From positions 17,117,001 to 17,181,000 of the forward strand of contig OU612067.1 in NCBI GenBank assembly GCA_914767715.1: a stretch of DNA of 64,000 nt, written 5' to 3'. Every line of letters starts with the position of its first letter. Within the stretch, counting starts at the first letter, position 1. Positions 49,390 through 62,400 of the stretch are shown here, piece after piece. Source of the DNA: Membranipora membranacea (Eukaryota > Bryozoa > Gymnolaemata > Cheilostomatida > Membraniporidae). A program made the translations under genes and the position numbers. The notes beneath the pieces are model-generated. The model saw only the letters and a list, made by a program, of their open reading frames with translations, did not search any database and was not told the origin of the DNA.

Positions 49390-50269
49390 GGGTTACATAA
49401 GTTACAGTATATGGCCATGGCCATGGCAGTGACTAAAATATAGTTGGCACAGTTGGCTGAAAATGCATAGGCTAGATATCGGTGATGATGGATGCTCACA
49501 TCGCTTGAAAAACTTATCTGTCGTCATTGAGTCCTGGTAATTTGAGTCAGTTTTGGGTATTTCTATTCCAGCAAGTCTTGCAACCATTGATATATCAGGT
49601 AAGCTATGATTTGTGGTTTTGGTTGCAATGACCGCGGAACTAGGTTGATATAGTTACCTTTCCTGATTGATGTCTGTACACAAATAGATTTCAGACGAGA
49701 TTGCAAATAAATACTTAGAACTGATCTGAAATACATGTTTATTGGAATTTGTACTCGATTCTTGGAAATTTGCATGAAAAGGAAGCATGGATTATGCAAG
49801 CATCAATGGTCAATTGCATTACTGGTAAATGAGGAGTTTGTATCATCATAAACATTCGTTCGTTGAGGAAATCATTGGCCAGTTTTCCAAATGTTTGTTT
49901 TCCCAAGTGGTTATGGTAGAGCAATGAACTCCCTGTTGATTGGGTAGAGTAACCGCAGCTCAAAACAGATATAATCAGCCACATAATTATTTTTACTCTC
50001 AGTGCAGCTGCACACTAGTATAGTACTGACTACGAGGTGACACAAACAGTCAAGGTTTAGTTGTGGGGGTGTCTACCTGGGTTGCCAACTTCTAGACTCC
50101 AACACTGGAAGCAGAGAGAGACTTCCACGCGAAAACACATCACTCTCACGCAGGTGCAAGTCCACCTGAACAATTGGGGATTTAAGATTTGGCAACTTGG
50201 TAACTTGGTAACTTGGCAACTTAGTAGCTTTTACATTGTATCTTATAATTTTTCACCAACAGCAGGAGA

Positions 50270-53200
50270 ATGTCACTGTGGAGTAAGACTCGAAGGCTTA
50301 CTGGCCCGTTGCTGCAGCAAGTGAACGAGCTCTACACAACAGAACAGTTCCCTTACGAAGTGAGACATTGCATTGCTGCCTGGCTTGAAAACCAGCAATG
50401 GTAAGTTATTCATTTATTTAACTGTTCTGATAAGCTCTGTTTTATATGGGAAGGGCAGCTGCCAAATCGATTGATATATTACTCTCAAGCAAGTAGTAGG
50501 AAATGTGTGTAAAAACATGAGTATTGGTAATGCCCATGATCATCATCAAATAAAGCATGTCTGATGGAGCAAAGTGGCAATTAAGTCCTGGTGCCTAGTA
50601 GCTTTTATCCGGATAAGCCCAAAATAACTGAAGGTGGGCAGCCGATCATCTATGGTCGCTGACACACTTATGAAGGTTTTGTCATCTGCCAGTCATTAAA
50701 AGAGCATCACAGAGTAAGGATAAGTATATCCTTACTCTGTGAGAGCATCTTCTGGTCATTCACAGTGATGTAATGTTTTTGATGTGACCAGGCTCCATAA
50801 ATAACCTTGGCTGTCACTAAAATACGATTGACCCTTGGAAGTCAATGCCCTCTGAAATAAGCCTTTGTGCATCAGCTCTCTGTCTACCTTGTAACAGGAA
50901 CAATACGATTGAATTCATGCACGGCCACCAGAATTGTGTACCAGCAACTGTCTTATTTTTTTGAGAAGAAACAATCTTGCTTTGTTTCCAAGCCTGTTTG
51001 CTTTGCACAAAGAAACTGAGCTCAACTTTGCTTTCTCGAGATGATTATCCTTTGTTTGTGGGGATTTTTCTGTTTTTGAGAGCAAAATGATGTTTTCTGC
51101 CCTGGAGCAGCCGTTTTACCCCCGCCCCTGGACTACTGTGGGAATGTAGTATGATTGCATGATTGAGTGTATGTACTATGAGAAGTCCGCCCAAGCTGGT
51201 GAAATAAGTATCTAACGAAATAAAGTTCTACCATCATACAATCTGCTTTTGTAGGGAGGAGATCAATGGGACAGGAGACAATATGAAGGCGCTGTTCCTT
51301 GTCGATATGATGATCCGTAACATACAAGAGCAGGCAGCGAGCCCAACCTTCAACAACAGTGAGCTCTTCCCATGTAGAATGAGATTACTAAAAAGCGCTG
51401 AACTCATAGGGGTAAGCTTCTTAATGTATAGCCGTTCAGGCATTAGTCAAAGTTCTCAGACTATGTTTAGTTGGGGCTATCAGAAAATTTTACGTGGTAG
51501 AATACTTCAGATTCTGTGAAACTCAAGTCTAGCAGACCAGAAGGTTGATGCACACAAGAGCCACCCTGTTCACTCACTGGTGGGTCGTTGCGACTCCCAG
51601 TGCAGACCTCAATGCACTGATCAACTTGACGATCGATTTTGAAAATCAGTTTTTGAGAAGGTTAGCATTGTGGAAGACAAGGCCTGGGGACTGATGTTGT
51701 GTGTAAACACAATCTAATCTAACCTTTTTTGCCTTAATTCAGGATTTTCTGTGTCACTGAGCGGTCGAAATGATTAATTAATGATATTGCCCGCAGGTCT
51801 ATTTATGTGATGATTTGCTCAAAAACAATGCTGGCATGCTTGACCAATGCCTATCGAAGCCTGTCTCTCAAAAGTAAGCCTGCCATCTAAATTAAAACGA
51901 TGAAAGATACATTTATTGTGGTGTTGTAACAATAGTTTTACCATAAAATCGCAAGGAAAGGGACTGCTATGTGACTCAGTTTCATAGTGCTTTCTGATGG
52001 AGACCCCTAAACAAAACCACTTGTTTCAAAGATGGAATTGGAAGATTGAGATCTATCTAATTGGATGGGTTTGGTATAGCCGATAGCAAGGCACATACAT
52101 GCAAGATTTCGTGACTTCTTCCGTCATATCAGGTATAATTTTTAATGAAAAAATACCTGGAAAGTTTCAAAGGTCATTAAGAGATACCAAAAATGTGTTA
52201 ATTGTAATTAAGTGGAAAATCAATCACATTCTTAGAAACATTGATTACATACGGGCAACTCTAATACTTAGTAGACATAGTATCCTCAAAAAAAGGTGTG
52301 TGTCCATAGTTTCTGAGAATAACATCCGTTCTCCAAGAATTAGGGAATGGCGAACAGTAGGAGTCCTTTTCCATGTATTGCTGCAAAATTTTCATAATCT
52401 TGACAGGCGGTTTTAATCGAGCAGTATTGTACACATAGAGTTAATATATACTAGTATATATACTAGTATGTATTAACTTTATCATTATACATAAAATGAT
52501 GAGCTCATTTGTTGAAATAAAAAAATTGAACACGCTGGATACATCTCGACGTGATACAATGCAATTACTTTTTACGCATTGATTAAAGCTGTTTGCCTAT
52601 GAAAAAAAAACTTGACGTATTGTGCAAATACCGGATTCTGTTGAGCGGAGGAACAACAAGGAAGTAGGCAGGGAGGTGTGACAATTTACCGGCTACCATG
52701 ATATCACAGAGAAAGGATTTATGTCCTTACTCTGTGATGTGATGTTGCAACAGCTCATCTATCATTGTAATCAAAGCTGAAACTGAGACTAGCTGTTGCA
52801 TAATCTGGGGGGAATTTTTGGCTTAAAAATCAAATTAAAAATTTGTTGGATGTTTTTATTGTGAGCTTTGCTAATGTTTTTCAAGACTTCATCAATCAGG
52901 ATAGTTGTTCACTGGATGATGCAACCAGGAAAAAACAGTCAACTGTCGTCAGTAAAATATCGTTTTATTAAAAATGGGACAATAAATGGGAACAAATCGA
53001 TTGCGATTACAGCCTCGTCCTTGATGCTACTTTCACTGACAGCTTTTTATGAGATTAACTGGCGGGTTGATTTGATAGGCCGATCAGCAGGTCAAATGAA
53101 AGGGAAGATTTTTGGAAGGTGCAAAAGTAGTGTCTATTATTTATGTACAGGCCGATAGTTCAACTATATGGTTGATTCAACTTGCCACTGCAGTCCTAAT

Positions 53201-53484
53201 TGTAGCGGAACAGTCGGATCCCTATGTGCTCAGTCTCTGTTTTACAAGGGCGCTCTTTCAAACGCCTCACAGAAACAAAGCCTCACATTGCCCCTCGTCC
53301 CATTGGTACCTAGTATACAGTATAATCATCCCGCAGCATAGCAGTTATGATCACTTGGCTCACTATTTCTATCTCTGTTTTACAGACATTATATCACGAT
53401 AATCCTCTTGAGTTAGCTCGACTGGTCAGTGGATGTCTCGGTAGGGAAGAGCAGCTTGTTAGGATGGCAGCCGCTGTGTCTGAG
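50270..53484 (+). CDS. STAT exons 1-3: N-terminal domain
   Basis: Exon 1 (50270-50400) encodes [20 protein letters not shown] through AAWLENQQW. Exon 2 (51255-51411) encodes [20 protein letters not shown] through SAELIG. Exon 3 (53386-53484) encodes [20 protein letters not shown] through AAAVSE. This helical domain mediates STAT dimer-dimer contacts. The leader has a tandem acceptor-like CAGCAGGAGA directly before the ATG. Confidence 0.9.
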
Positions 53485-56400
53485 GTAGGTTGTCACACAC
53501 AAAAGACTATGTGTTTGAATGGGAGGCAACTGCTTGAACCCTGACCAAGGCGATATACGATAGCGTAGAAGAAATGTTTTGGAAGATGGTTAGCATTTTT
53601 CTTGCTTGCTTTGGCCACTATATTTAAGGGAACGAAAATCACATTAGTAAGGGTGTGACACTATTTTAAATGGTTTCCGCATCAGGTTAAAGCATTGGTT
53701 TTAAGGTGGGTATAATAGTCTAAGAAGGTTTTTTCATGTTTTCAGCAGGGTAAGAGGCCCTACAAGTGATGTTATTGTAGTTTCCTATGGCCAATCAAAA
53801 TGATCTAAATTACATGTATATAGGCCTACATGAATTAAGTGGCAATGTCTGGGATTTTTATCAATAACAATTATTTCATAGACATTACTGTTACTGCAGG
53901 GCATTTTGGGGGACACTAGGCTGCTTATAACCTAGAAAAATAAAAGTAACATGCGTAATTGATAATTCATGATTTGGCTAATCGTGTCTGTTGTCACCAA
54001 GTTCCCACGGGAATTTCCAAATCCTTCAAGGTTAGATTGAGTCTAGCCTACTCCATTGTTTGATTGCTTACCTTGGCTACCTTGGCTAACTTAGTTGGAG
54101 TTCAAAACATCAATGAAACTTCACACCCACCATCAAAACAAATTCTGGATCAGCCGGGACATGCAGAAATATTGGAACTCCCATATGGGTTATACAATAT
54201 TCAAAAATAAATTGTAGAGCATTCCTGAGAACCATGTTTCCTGTCATATTAACTTGTCATTTCTCTTGGGAATTTCCAAATTCTTCAAGGTCAGTCAAGT
54301 TTGGATTATTGTTATGAATCCTCAGAGTTAACAGTTCACCACAAAGACAATTCTCGATCAGACGAGATGTGCAGATTTATTGGAACTCCCATAGGGGTTC
54401 TATAGTATTAAAAAATAAACAGAGTATTTTTGAGATCCTAGGTTACCCATCATATTATGTTGTCAGCTTTGCAGTATTTCTATGTTCTTGCGAATCCTTC
54501 TAATTAAATTGACAAATCTTTTTGTAATACGCTGTGAGATGCTCTGGTCTATGGCGATACAGGTAGTCTACAGTTCCACCAGGACTCCTCGCTACCCCCC
54601 CCCCCCCTTGTATTGTTCTGTGAACAGTCAAAACACATGCTGCGAGATTTCAAGTATGATTTCTTATACCTGGTAATTTTTCTTCTGAATTTTTTTTTTG
54701 ATGCGTCACAAGTTAATTCCCACAGTATTTCAAACCAAGTAAAAACAATATTTCAATGCTTTATGTTAGGGTTTAAAACTTATGCAACTTATGACATCTA
54801 TCTCGTATACATAAACACTGTCTGTATGATAACTACCCCATGTCTTTTATTTACACCAGAGTGGTGATGGCGAATGCACACAGAAAGAAATGGATATATC
54901 AAAAAATGAACACACAATAACCATTGAGATGTCAAATCTCAAAACCCTCATGAATGTAAGTAGGAGTTCCTCTCGCCTCCAGGGTATAATAACTTGGGTT
55001 CATATGCCACTTCAGTTCACCTGTACTCATCCTTTATTTGGCAATCTAAACCATTTTGAGGAGAATGTTTTACATTTAGTGCCAAAACAGAAGATAAATA
55101 GACAAAGAAAAAAAGAGACCATAATAGTGAAAGTAGATAATGAATACTCCTCGCTCAAAACAGGAGAGTCTGATCATTGAGCAAAACGAAACTGGTAAAT
55201 CTCCTACAATTTACCAGAATTGAAAAAAAAGAACTCCATTCATCCACTTGCAGTTTTGACAAGTATATAATGAGTCGCTTGGTGAATTTCTCGCCTCTGA
55301 TCAGAAAGGTGACTGAGGTGTAGAATGGAGGCTTACATCTTATAATCTATATCAACCTATTAGTCTTTATCACAGATTCCTCGCTTCATTATATTATATG
55401 AGGGTGAATTCTTAAAAGTGCTCATTCAAATGGAGTCAACAACCTTTAATCTTAATCCAGGATCGACCCAGTTTTTTATGCTTCAAAACCAAACTACCTT
55501 CTGGTTGGGGGTTCAAAGAAACCCCTGACAACCTGATCGTTTTTGCCTGTCGCTGTTGTTGTTCAGTCTGTCAATTTCTCAGGGCTTCAGGCCAATAAGT
55601 ACAACTAAGAGTTTATAGTTTTTTATACATTTTTCCTTTTGATTCTTTATTATTTATCTTTTAATCTCAAAGTCAACTTTTCTCATCTCAAACTACAGTA
55701 TCAGAATACAGAGAAAGTATATTTCATGTTTTTCGTTATTACATATCGAACTAAGAAAATAAATTGTCAATTGTAGGATCTCACAAGGCGAGTATCTAAG
55801 CACAAAGACCTCCAAGAATATCTTGTTCTAAAGTTACAAGAAAGCAGCAATCTGAAAAACAGCCTGAAATACTATGAGGACAGACGAGATGCAACGGTGA
55901 GTAGGAGACAATGTGTCGGCTCTGATCATTGGCTACCGAGCAAACAATCATCAGAGCCTGTCAGGTGTTGGCTAAGATTGCCAACCATCAGAGCCAACGT
56001 ATTGACTAGGAACCTCCCCATCAAATTTTGTATGTTATCTTGTTTTTGTGCTATTTACTGATTCTCGTCAGCTGTTTTTCAAAACATGTTAATCGCATTT
56101 AATATTAGTATATTTTTAGGATTTCATATATTTTGATTCTAGAGCTCTTAAAAATATTAATTGAAATTAAAAAGTAAACAAGACCTATTAACTTAAATTT
56201 TTCCTGTCCATCAACCACGACACCAGTAGGATATTTTTTGGCTTGCTATATCTACCGATAACATAATTCGACAGGGAGGTTCATAAAACGGAAGTAATTA
56301 CATTACGATCAACAAAATATCTGTTCTTATGCAGTATCAAGAAGTATAAGGCAGGGAAGCCCTTGGTGGTATTGAAAATATAAAATTGGTATTGCGGAAT

Positions 56401-59400
56401 TAACATTTTTTTAAAGCTGTGAGATCAGCTTGCAACTCAGGAAAAGTACGTTCTGACAAATGAGCAGATCTTGCAGTCAGTATAGATCATTCCTTCTATG
56501 AGACTGAAATGACCTAATTCTATCCTTAATCCGCTATATATCTTCAAATTAATCGTAGTATTTTATGTTTTATAGCGTATTGCCCACTTCAAGTTTGAAT
56601 CAGAGCAAGTAGACAAGGACTTGAGGGAGAAAGCACCTAAGCTGATTCAATCCAGAAATGTAAGTGCACAGCTCTTCTCATATTACGGGAAGGAGACCGA
56701 ACCTTTGATGTCTAAATTTTTTTGTTATCTCCGAGATCTATCGCCAATTCACCTACCAGAATAAACCCAAAATTGGAATCTAAGTTTGAATATGAATTGA
56801 CTCTACAGAAATTTGGGTCAAGCCTGCTCCGAGATGGTGGATACAACTTATTTATGGCTTGATCAGCCAATAAAAAATTGATATAATTTTTTTTTAAATG
56901 CAAATGAACATTACATCACTTATATTACATTTATATCACTATGTAAAAATAATTGCAAATGTCAATATGTCAAACAACAATAAAAAACTCAGAACAACTT
57001 TTCAGTTGTCACAATATATGAGAAGGCAACTCCTTACCTTATGGGGAGTTAACAGATACTTGAGAACAAAATCAATCATAACATGCAAATATTATTAAAT
57101 GTACACTCCATATATGGTCATGGTGCGGGCTGGTGTCGCCATGCCCAAAAAACAATCGTGGCTAAGTGCCAGCAGAAGAATTTGTGCCACCATCATTTTT
57201 TTTTTCAAACTTTGTTATCATCATGCGATCTCAATTCTATGAAATCAGTCAATGAGGTGAGGTAGAACGGAATGCGTCATACTTGAACCTCAGTGCTGTT
57301 AGGCGATTGTGTCACACTCCGGGTTCAAGTACACCCCTCCTCCTCCCAGCGCTCCGAGGTGGATCTAGTTCTAAGTCTAACTGGTAATAGTTACAGGATT
57401 GTACACGCATAGAAATTACAGAATGTCTCTACTGTGACCACACCTTCAAAAAAACACAAAGCAGCGAAACTCTGAAATTCCTGTTATGCTAAATTGAAGT
57501 TTCGTCGAATTGAACCAAAATTATGTTTTATCCCACAATATTTAATTTCCTGAATTTCAATTTTGAATTAATTGAAATTGACCGAATTAATTGATAGATT
57601 TGACGTTGTGTTTCTCTTTATCAGCAGCCCTTAATGGTGTCTAGGAAATCGATCGTGGCCATAGGCGGTCATTGAGGGGGAATTAACGGTCGCCTTAGTG
57701 CCGTGATCGCCCTCCAAAACACAATTACGGGCTGGCTGTGGGCTGGACATTTTTACCGTCTGCTAAAAAGTGAAATTTCTTATGAATCACACAATCTCCT
57801 CTATACAGTAAAATAAGAATAAGATAAGAGTTTAATGAAACTTTTGCAGAAACCATGGGGTTTATAATGGAGTAGTTTAAATGAATAAAAGGAAAGAATT
57901 CAAAAATTTTGTGTGACACAAAAGCTAGATAACATATTTTAAATCTCAATAATATTAAATCTCAATAAAAACTTGATTTCCAGGACATACAGAACCAGAT
58001 GGCGCTGCTGCTGACACAGTTCTCGACGCTGTCACAGAAGATACTCGAGGATGAGTTATGTAACTGGAAGGAGACACAGAGAATCGCTGCCTTCAAGGCC
58101 GTCTATACAGAGGCTCATCATATCAGCAAGATTGAAAGATGGTGAGATTGTTTTTGTTATTATTTTTTTAATTGAAATTTTTTTTCAACTGCTCAATGTC
58201 CTTATTGAAGATATGTGAGCATATCTCAAAATTAACAAAGAGGAAAACAAAACGTGTTCTGCACATCTATATAAAAATTCTGCCAGACCGCTTTGTGTGA
58301 AATAGGCTTTGGTGATCGCTCAAAACAATTCTGAAAATGAATCAAAATGCGAAGATTGAAAAGCTTTAGAATAGCTGCATATTGCTATTCAAACATTGTA
58401 TTATCTAACTGGGGAAGGGGGTTAACAATCATTGTGGGAAAAATTTGCATTGCATTGGAACCAAAGATTCAGAAAAAAGAACTCTTAGTACGATAACAGC
58501 TTTGTGACATATTCAATTTGAGGACCACCAGTGATGGAAGGAGACCCACCGGTAGTGCTGTTGATCATAAATAATTCCCAGAATTCTGGTAAATTTAAGT
58601 TGAAAGGCCATCCTGGTTTGTCTATCAATTTAAACAAGCCAAAATTGTTTCCCGCTTGTTCATCGATGATCATTAAGTTTTGTGAGAGGCCTTGCTCATA
58701 ATTATCACCAGGATCGGCGTAAATGACCCTACCTACCTACCTACCTAGTTGGCTGGTTTTTCTTGTGAATAGGCCAAAATTATAAGATTAATAATCCATT
58801 TCCCTTTTCATAAATTTTAAACCACGATTGTGCAACTTCTGTTTGAAGTTTGCCCAATGGCCACTTGAGGAGGAAATCAGGATGGTTATTTAATAAAAAA
58901 TTTGGTGAATGATTAAACTTAACGTGATATAGATATATAGATATATAGATGTATAGATATATAGATATATATATATATGTGTAGATATATAGATATATAG
59001 ATATATAGATATATAGATATATAGATATACAGATATACAGATATACAGATCTAGATATGATTGTAAAATCGTGAGAAGAGAATTTCGAGCCATGAGATAT
59101 TGTATTGTAGTGTAGAGACATTTGTATGAGACATCTCTTCACTGAAATACAAAGCTGAACAGCTGCTTATACTTGAAACAATTTAAAATAATAACCCTCC
59201 CTCCTTTCAGTGGAGTATAAAGAATAATTTTGGTGTTTTGAAGTTTGAAGTTTGTTTATTGCTTCATTCTAATATCCATCCTGTAATAGGTTGGTAGCAT
59301 CAAAAGAACGGCGGCGCATAAATAAAACAAAATAAACGTAGTCTGATCTGCATAAGTTGCAAAATCACATATCAAATTCAAATAAGGCGTTTTGTCTCTT

Positions 59401-62400
59401 GGTGGTTCTACACTTGGATGGCTGGTACTCGTCTGTCTAACTTTGGTGTATCAGACATCTCTTGCCTGAAATGCAAAGGTGAACAGCACAACTTTGAACA
59501 ATTTTGAATAAGAACCCCTCTTTCTTTGCCATGGAGTATAATGTGTAGCTTTGTTGTAATGGTATAATTATGACGTTGTTTAATAATATTGTTGTTGAGT
59601 AACAATATTTGTTTTATGCATGGTCTTATGTGTCATTTATGACTTGATCAGCGAAATGAAATTGATAAATATATATATATATTGTTTACAGGTGCGAGGA
59701 GTTGGCTCGTATACTGAATGAATGTAAGCAGCAGCTACATAAGATGGAGATAGCTATGGAGGCTTTTAGAGATCAGGGAGACTGCGGTACTATTAAAACT
59801 CTCAGTGAGAATGTCAGCAGGCAGCTCCACTATGTACTACACAAGTAAGTCAACAAGTATCCCACAATGCTTTAGAATCCCATAATGCTATAGTATCCCA
59901 CAATGCCTAGGATCCCATAATGTTCTAGCATCCCACAATGCCCTAGTAGCCACAATGCCCTAGTATTCACGATGCCCTAGTATCCCACAATGAAACAATA
60001 TTGTATGCTTCAAGTGTGAAGAGTTTCTTTTAGATTTCAATTTCGTTGTAATGTCAGTTTAAATTTTGATAAATCTAAATGAACGTGATTGAACACCTAT
60101 TATAGTACCGATTTTCCAAGGATCTAATTTTCAATGATTACTTATTGCATTATTAGTGCCACATTATTACTACACTGAATATGAATATTTGAACGTTTTC
60201 AACCTTGGGGAGGAAACTTACTTAATTTAATTCATTGATACTTTCCAAAAAAGTAGATATATAAAGCCAAGATTCTATGAGCGTAGTACCCCTTCACACT
60301 TACGCCGTTTCTTTTTTTTCCTATGACAGGTCATTTGTTGTGGATAGGCAGCCACCGCAAGTGGTAAAGAAGGAGGCAAGGTTCACAGCTAACGTCAGAA
60401 TATTGGCCGGAAATCAACATAACCTCTTCACAAATCTGCCTCAAGTGGAAGCTATTATTATAAAGTGAGGGCAGGTTTTCAATGATCAAGTACATAAAAA
60501 CATTGTGCTTTTTTACGCTTAAATTCTAACAATGGATTTAGTTTTTAATCCTTCAAATGTTTGTCTAAATATGAGATTGACTAGCTTTGAGCCAAATCAG
60601 TTCCGACGGATATCCCAATGTCAAAATGGCTCTCTAAATGTGTTTGTAGTACATTTAAAGGCTCCTTAAGTGTTGCTAACCATTCATCACAGGAATAAAA
60701 ATTTTAGTTTATGGACCTTAATCCTCACTACATGTATAACAACCAAGACCCATCGCTACATCTATTTAATATTTTGTCAATTTAATACAAATGATTGATC
60801 ATAATTCGTTTAATACAATAATTTAATCACTTCAATTTATTTTATAACAGTGAGCATCAAGCGAGAGCCCTAGTGGAAGAGAAAGCTATACCATCACCCA
60901 GCACTAACTCTGGATCCATTCTGAACAGTAAAAACTCACTGGAGAGTAAGCAGGGCTCGCTCGGAGCCACATTCCGCAACATGCAGCTAAAGAAAATCAA
61001 ACGATCAGACAGAAAAGGGCAAGAGGTAAGAGGAACTACTTCACAGCGTTTGTAAAATCAAGGAGTCTTAAACCACACTGCTTGCATATCGACTCAGTGA
61101 TACAAGTCTCTCTGCACCGTAGCGTTTGATATATCCAAATGTGCCTGAGTTCTCAAACTGAAAAGTCACCCAACCCTAACTGGGGAACTGAGGATTTAGG
61201 CATATTTGGATTAATTCAAACGCTACGGTTCAAAGATAACCAACCTGAATTGATTGACCAAAGCGGTCTCAAACTCTTCGGTAGGTACAGTATAAAGACA
61301 CCGGGCTGTAAAGGACCATAGTCTACATACACAACACAGCAGCTTATACATTATATGAGTACAACTTTTCAAAAAAACTCACGGGGAAGGTGGGAACTGG
61401 AGAAAACCAGTTTGTGAACCAGCATTTTGTATAAAAGTGTTTTCTAAGAATGCTTTAAAATAATTCCTTAAAAATAAATCTTTTTGCATCCTGCGGATGG
61501 AAGAGAATTTTTGTGGTTGTATCGAGACGTTACTTGCTATGGAAATTTCTTAATAACTAGCTTCGCTTTTCAAGTATAAAGTGCTTTCTAGGAATGATTT
61601 AAAATAATTTCTAAATAATTAATTTTTTGCAGCTTGTGGTGGAAGAGAAGTTTTGTATCCTGTTCCTGTCCAAACTGCAAGTCGGACACAGCTGGCATGA
61701 TATATGGGTGAGTTAAGCTGATTGCATTGCGTCAATTTTAAAATTTATGTAATTTTTAAATAATAACTGAAAATGTGGAAATACTTTTTTTCTTAAAACT
61801 TTGAATTTCAAAAAGATCTAAAGCATGATCTGCACCAGCATGATTGTTTTATTGCATGCATGCCATCACTCTTCAATATGTGACATGATAAAATAGCCGT
61901 ATATCGCAGTGGGTGTGCCAATTTTTAAAATACTCAAATCTCTTGGGAGGGAGAGCCAAACAACACAGGAAAATGAAAAGAGATATGACTACATGGTCAT
62001 TTTGCCCTAAAGGAGTGAAATATTCACAAGGAAGAAAGTTTGTCATTTAGCACGAGATTGACTAGCCTGTCTTGACAAGCTTCGTCGGTGGGGGTAGGGG
62101 GAGGCAAAGCTTGTTTTCCACCCCCCCCCCCCTCACACTGAACAAAGCTTGTCAAGACAGGCTAGGGATTGTCATAGTATAACTTATGGCTCACTATTTA
62201 CCTAACCTCATCACTTTAAATAAACTCCTACCTTAGCTAGTGAAAAATTTGGTGCTAGCTAACATTAAGTGTTCGCTCTGATTGGATGGGTTGAGTAAAC
62301 CAATAAGTCAATCAATCAACACATTGGCTAGCATGAAGTCACCCTCAAAATATGATAATAAAACTCTAGCTAATATTTATTCCACTAGGGTACTATCATG

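Larger units (their letters stand above)
46954..50240. other. Intergenic region between CK1 gamma and STAT
   Basis: No recognisable gene. It contains part of a foldback repeat at 47816-47880 (shared with 21898-22055), the 84-bp palindrome at 49306-49389 and a short tandem repeat of ACTTGG(T/C)A at about 50189-50223 just before the STAT start exon. The reading frame at 47516-47737 is AT-rich and unrecognised. Confidence 0.45.

Noticed and set aside
52099-52416. 105-residue open frame in STAT intron 2
   Set aside because: No STAT or transposon similarity is recognisable, and exons 2 and 3 join in phase without it.
58780-59142. 120-residue minus-strand reading frame rich in Tyr, Ile and Ser
   Set aside because: It is a translation of the ATAGATAT microsatellite; no start context, domain or homology supports it.
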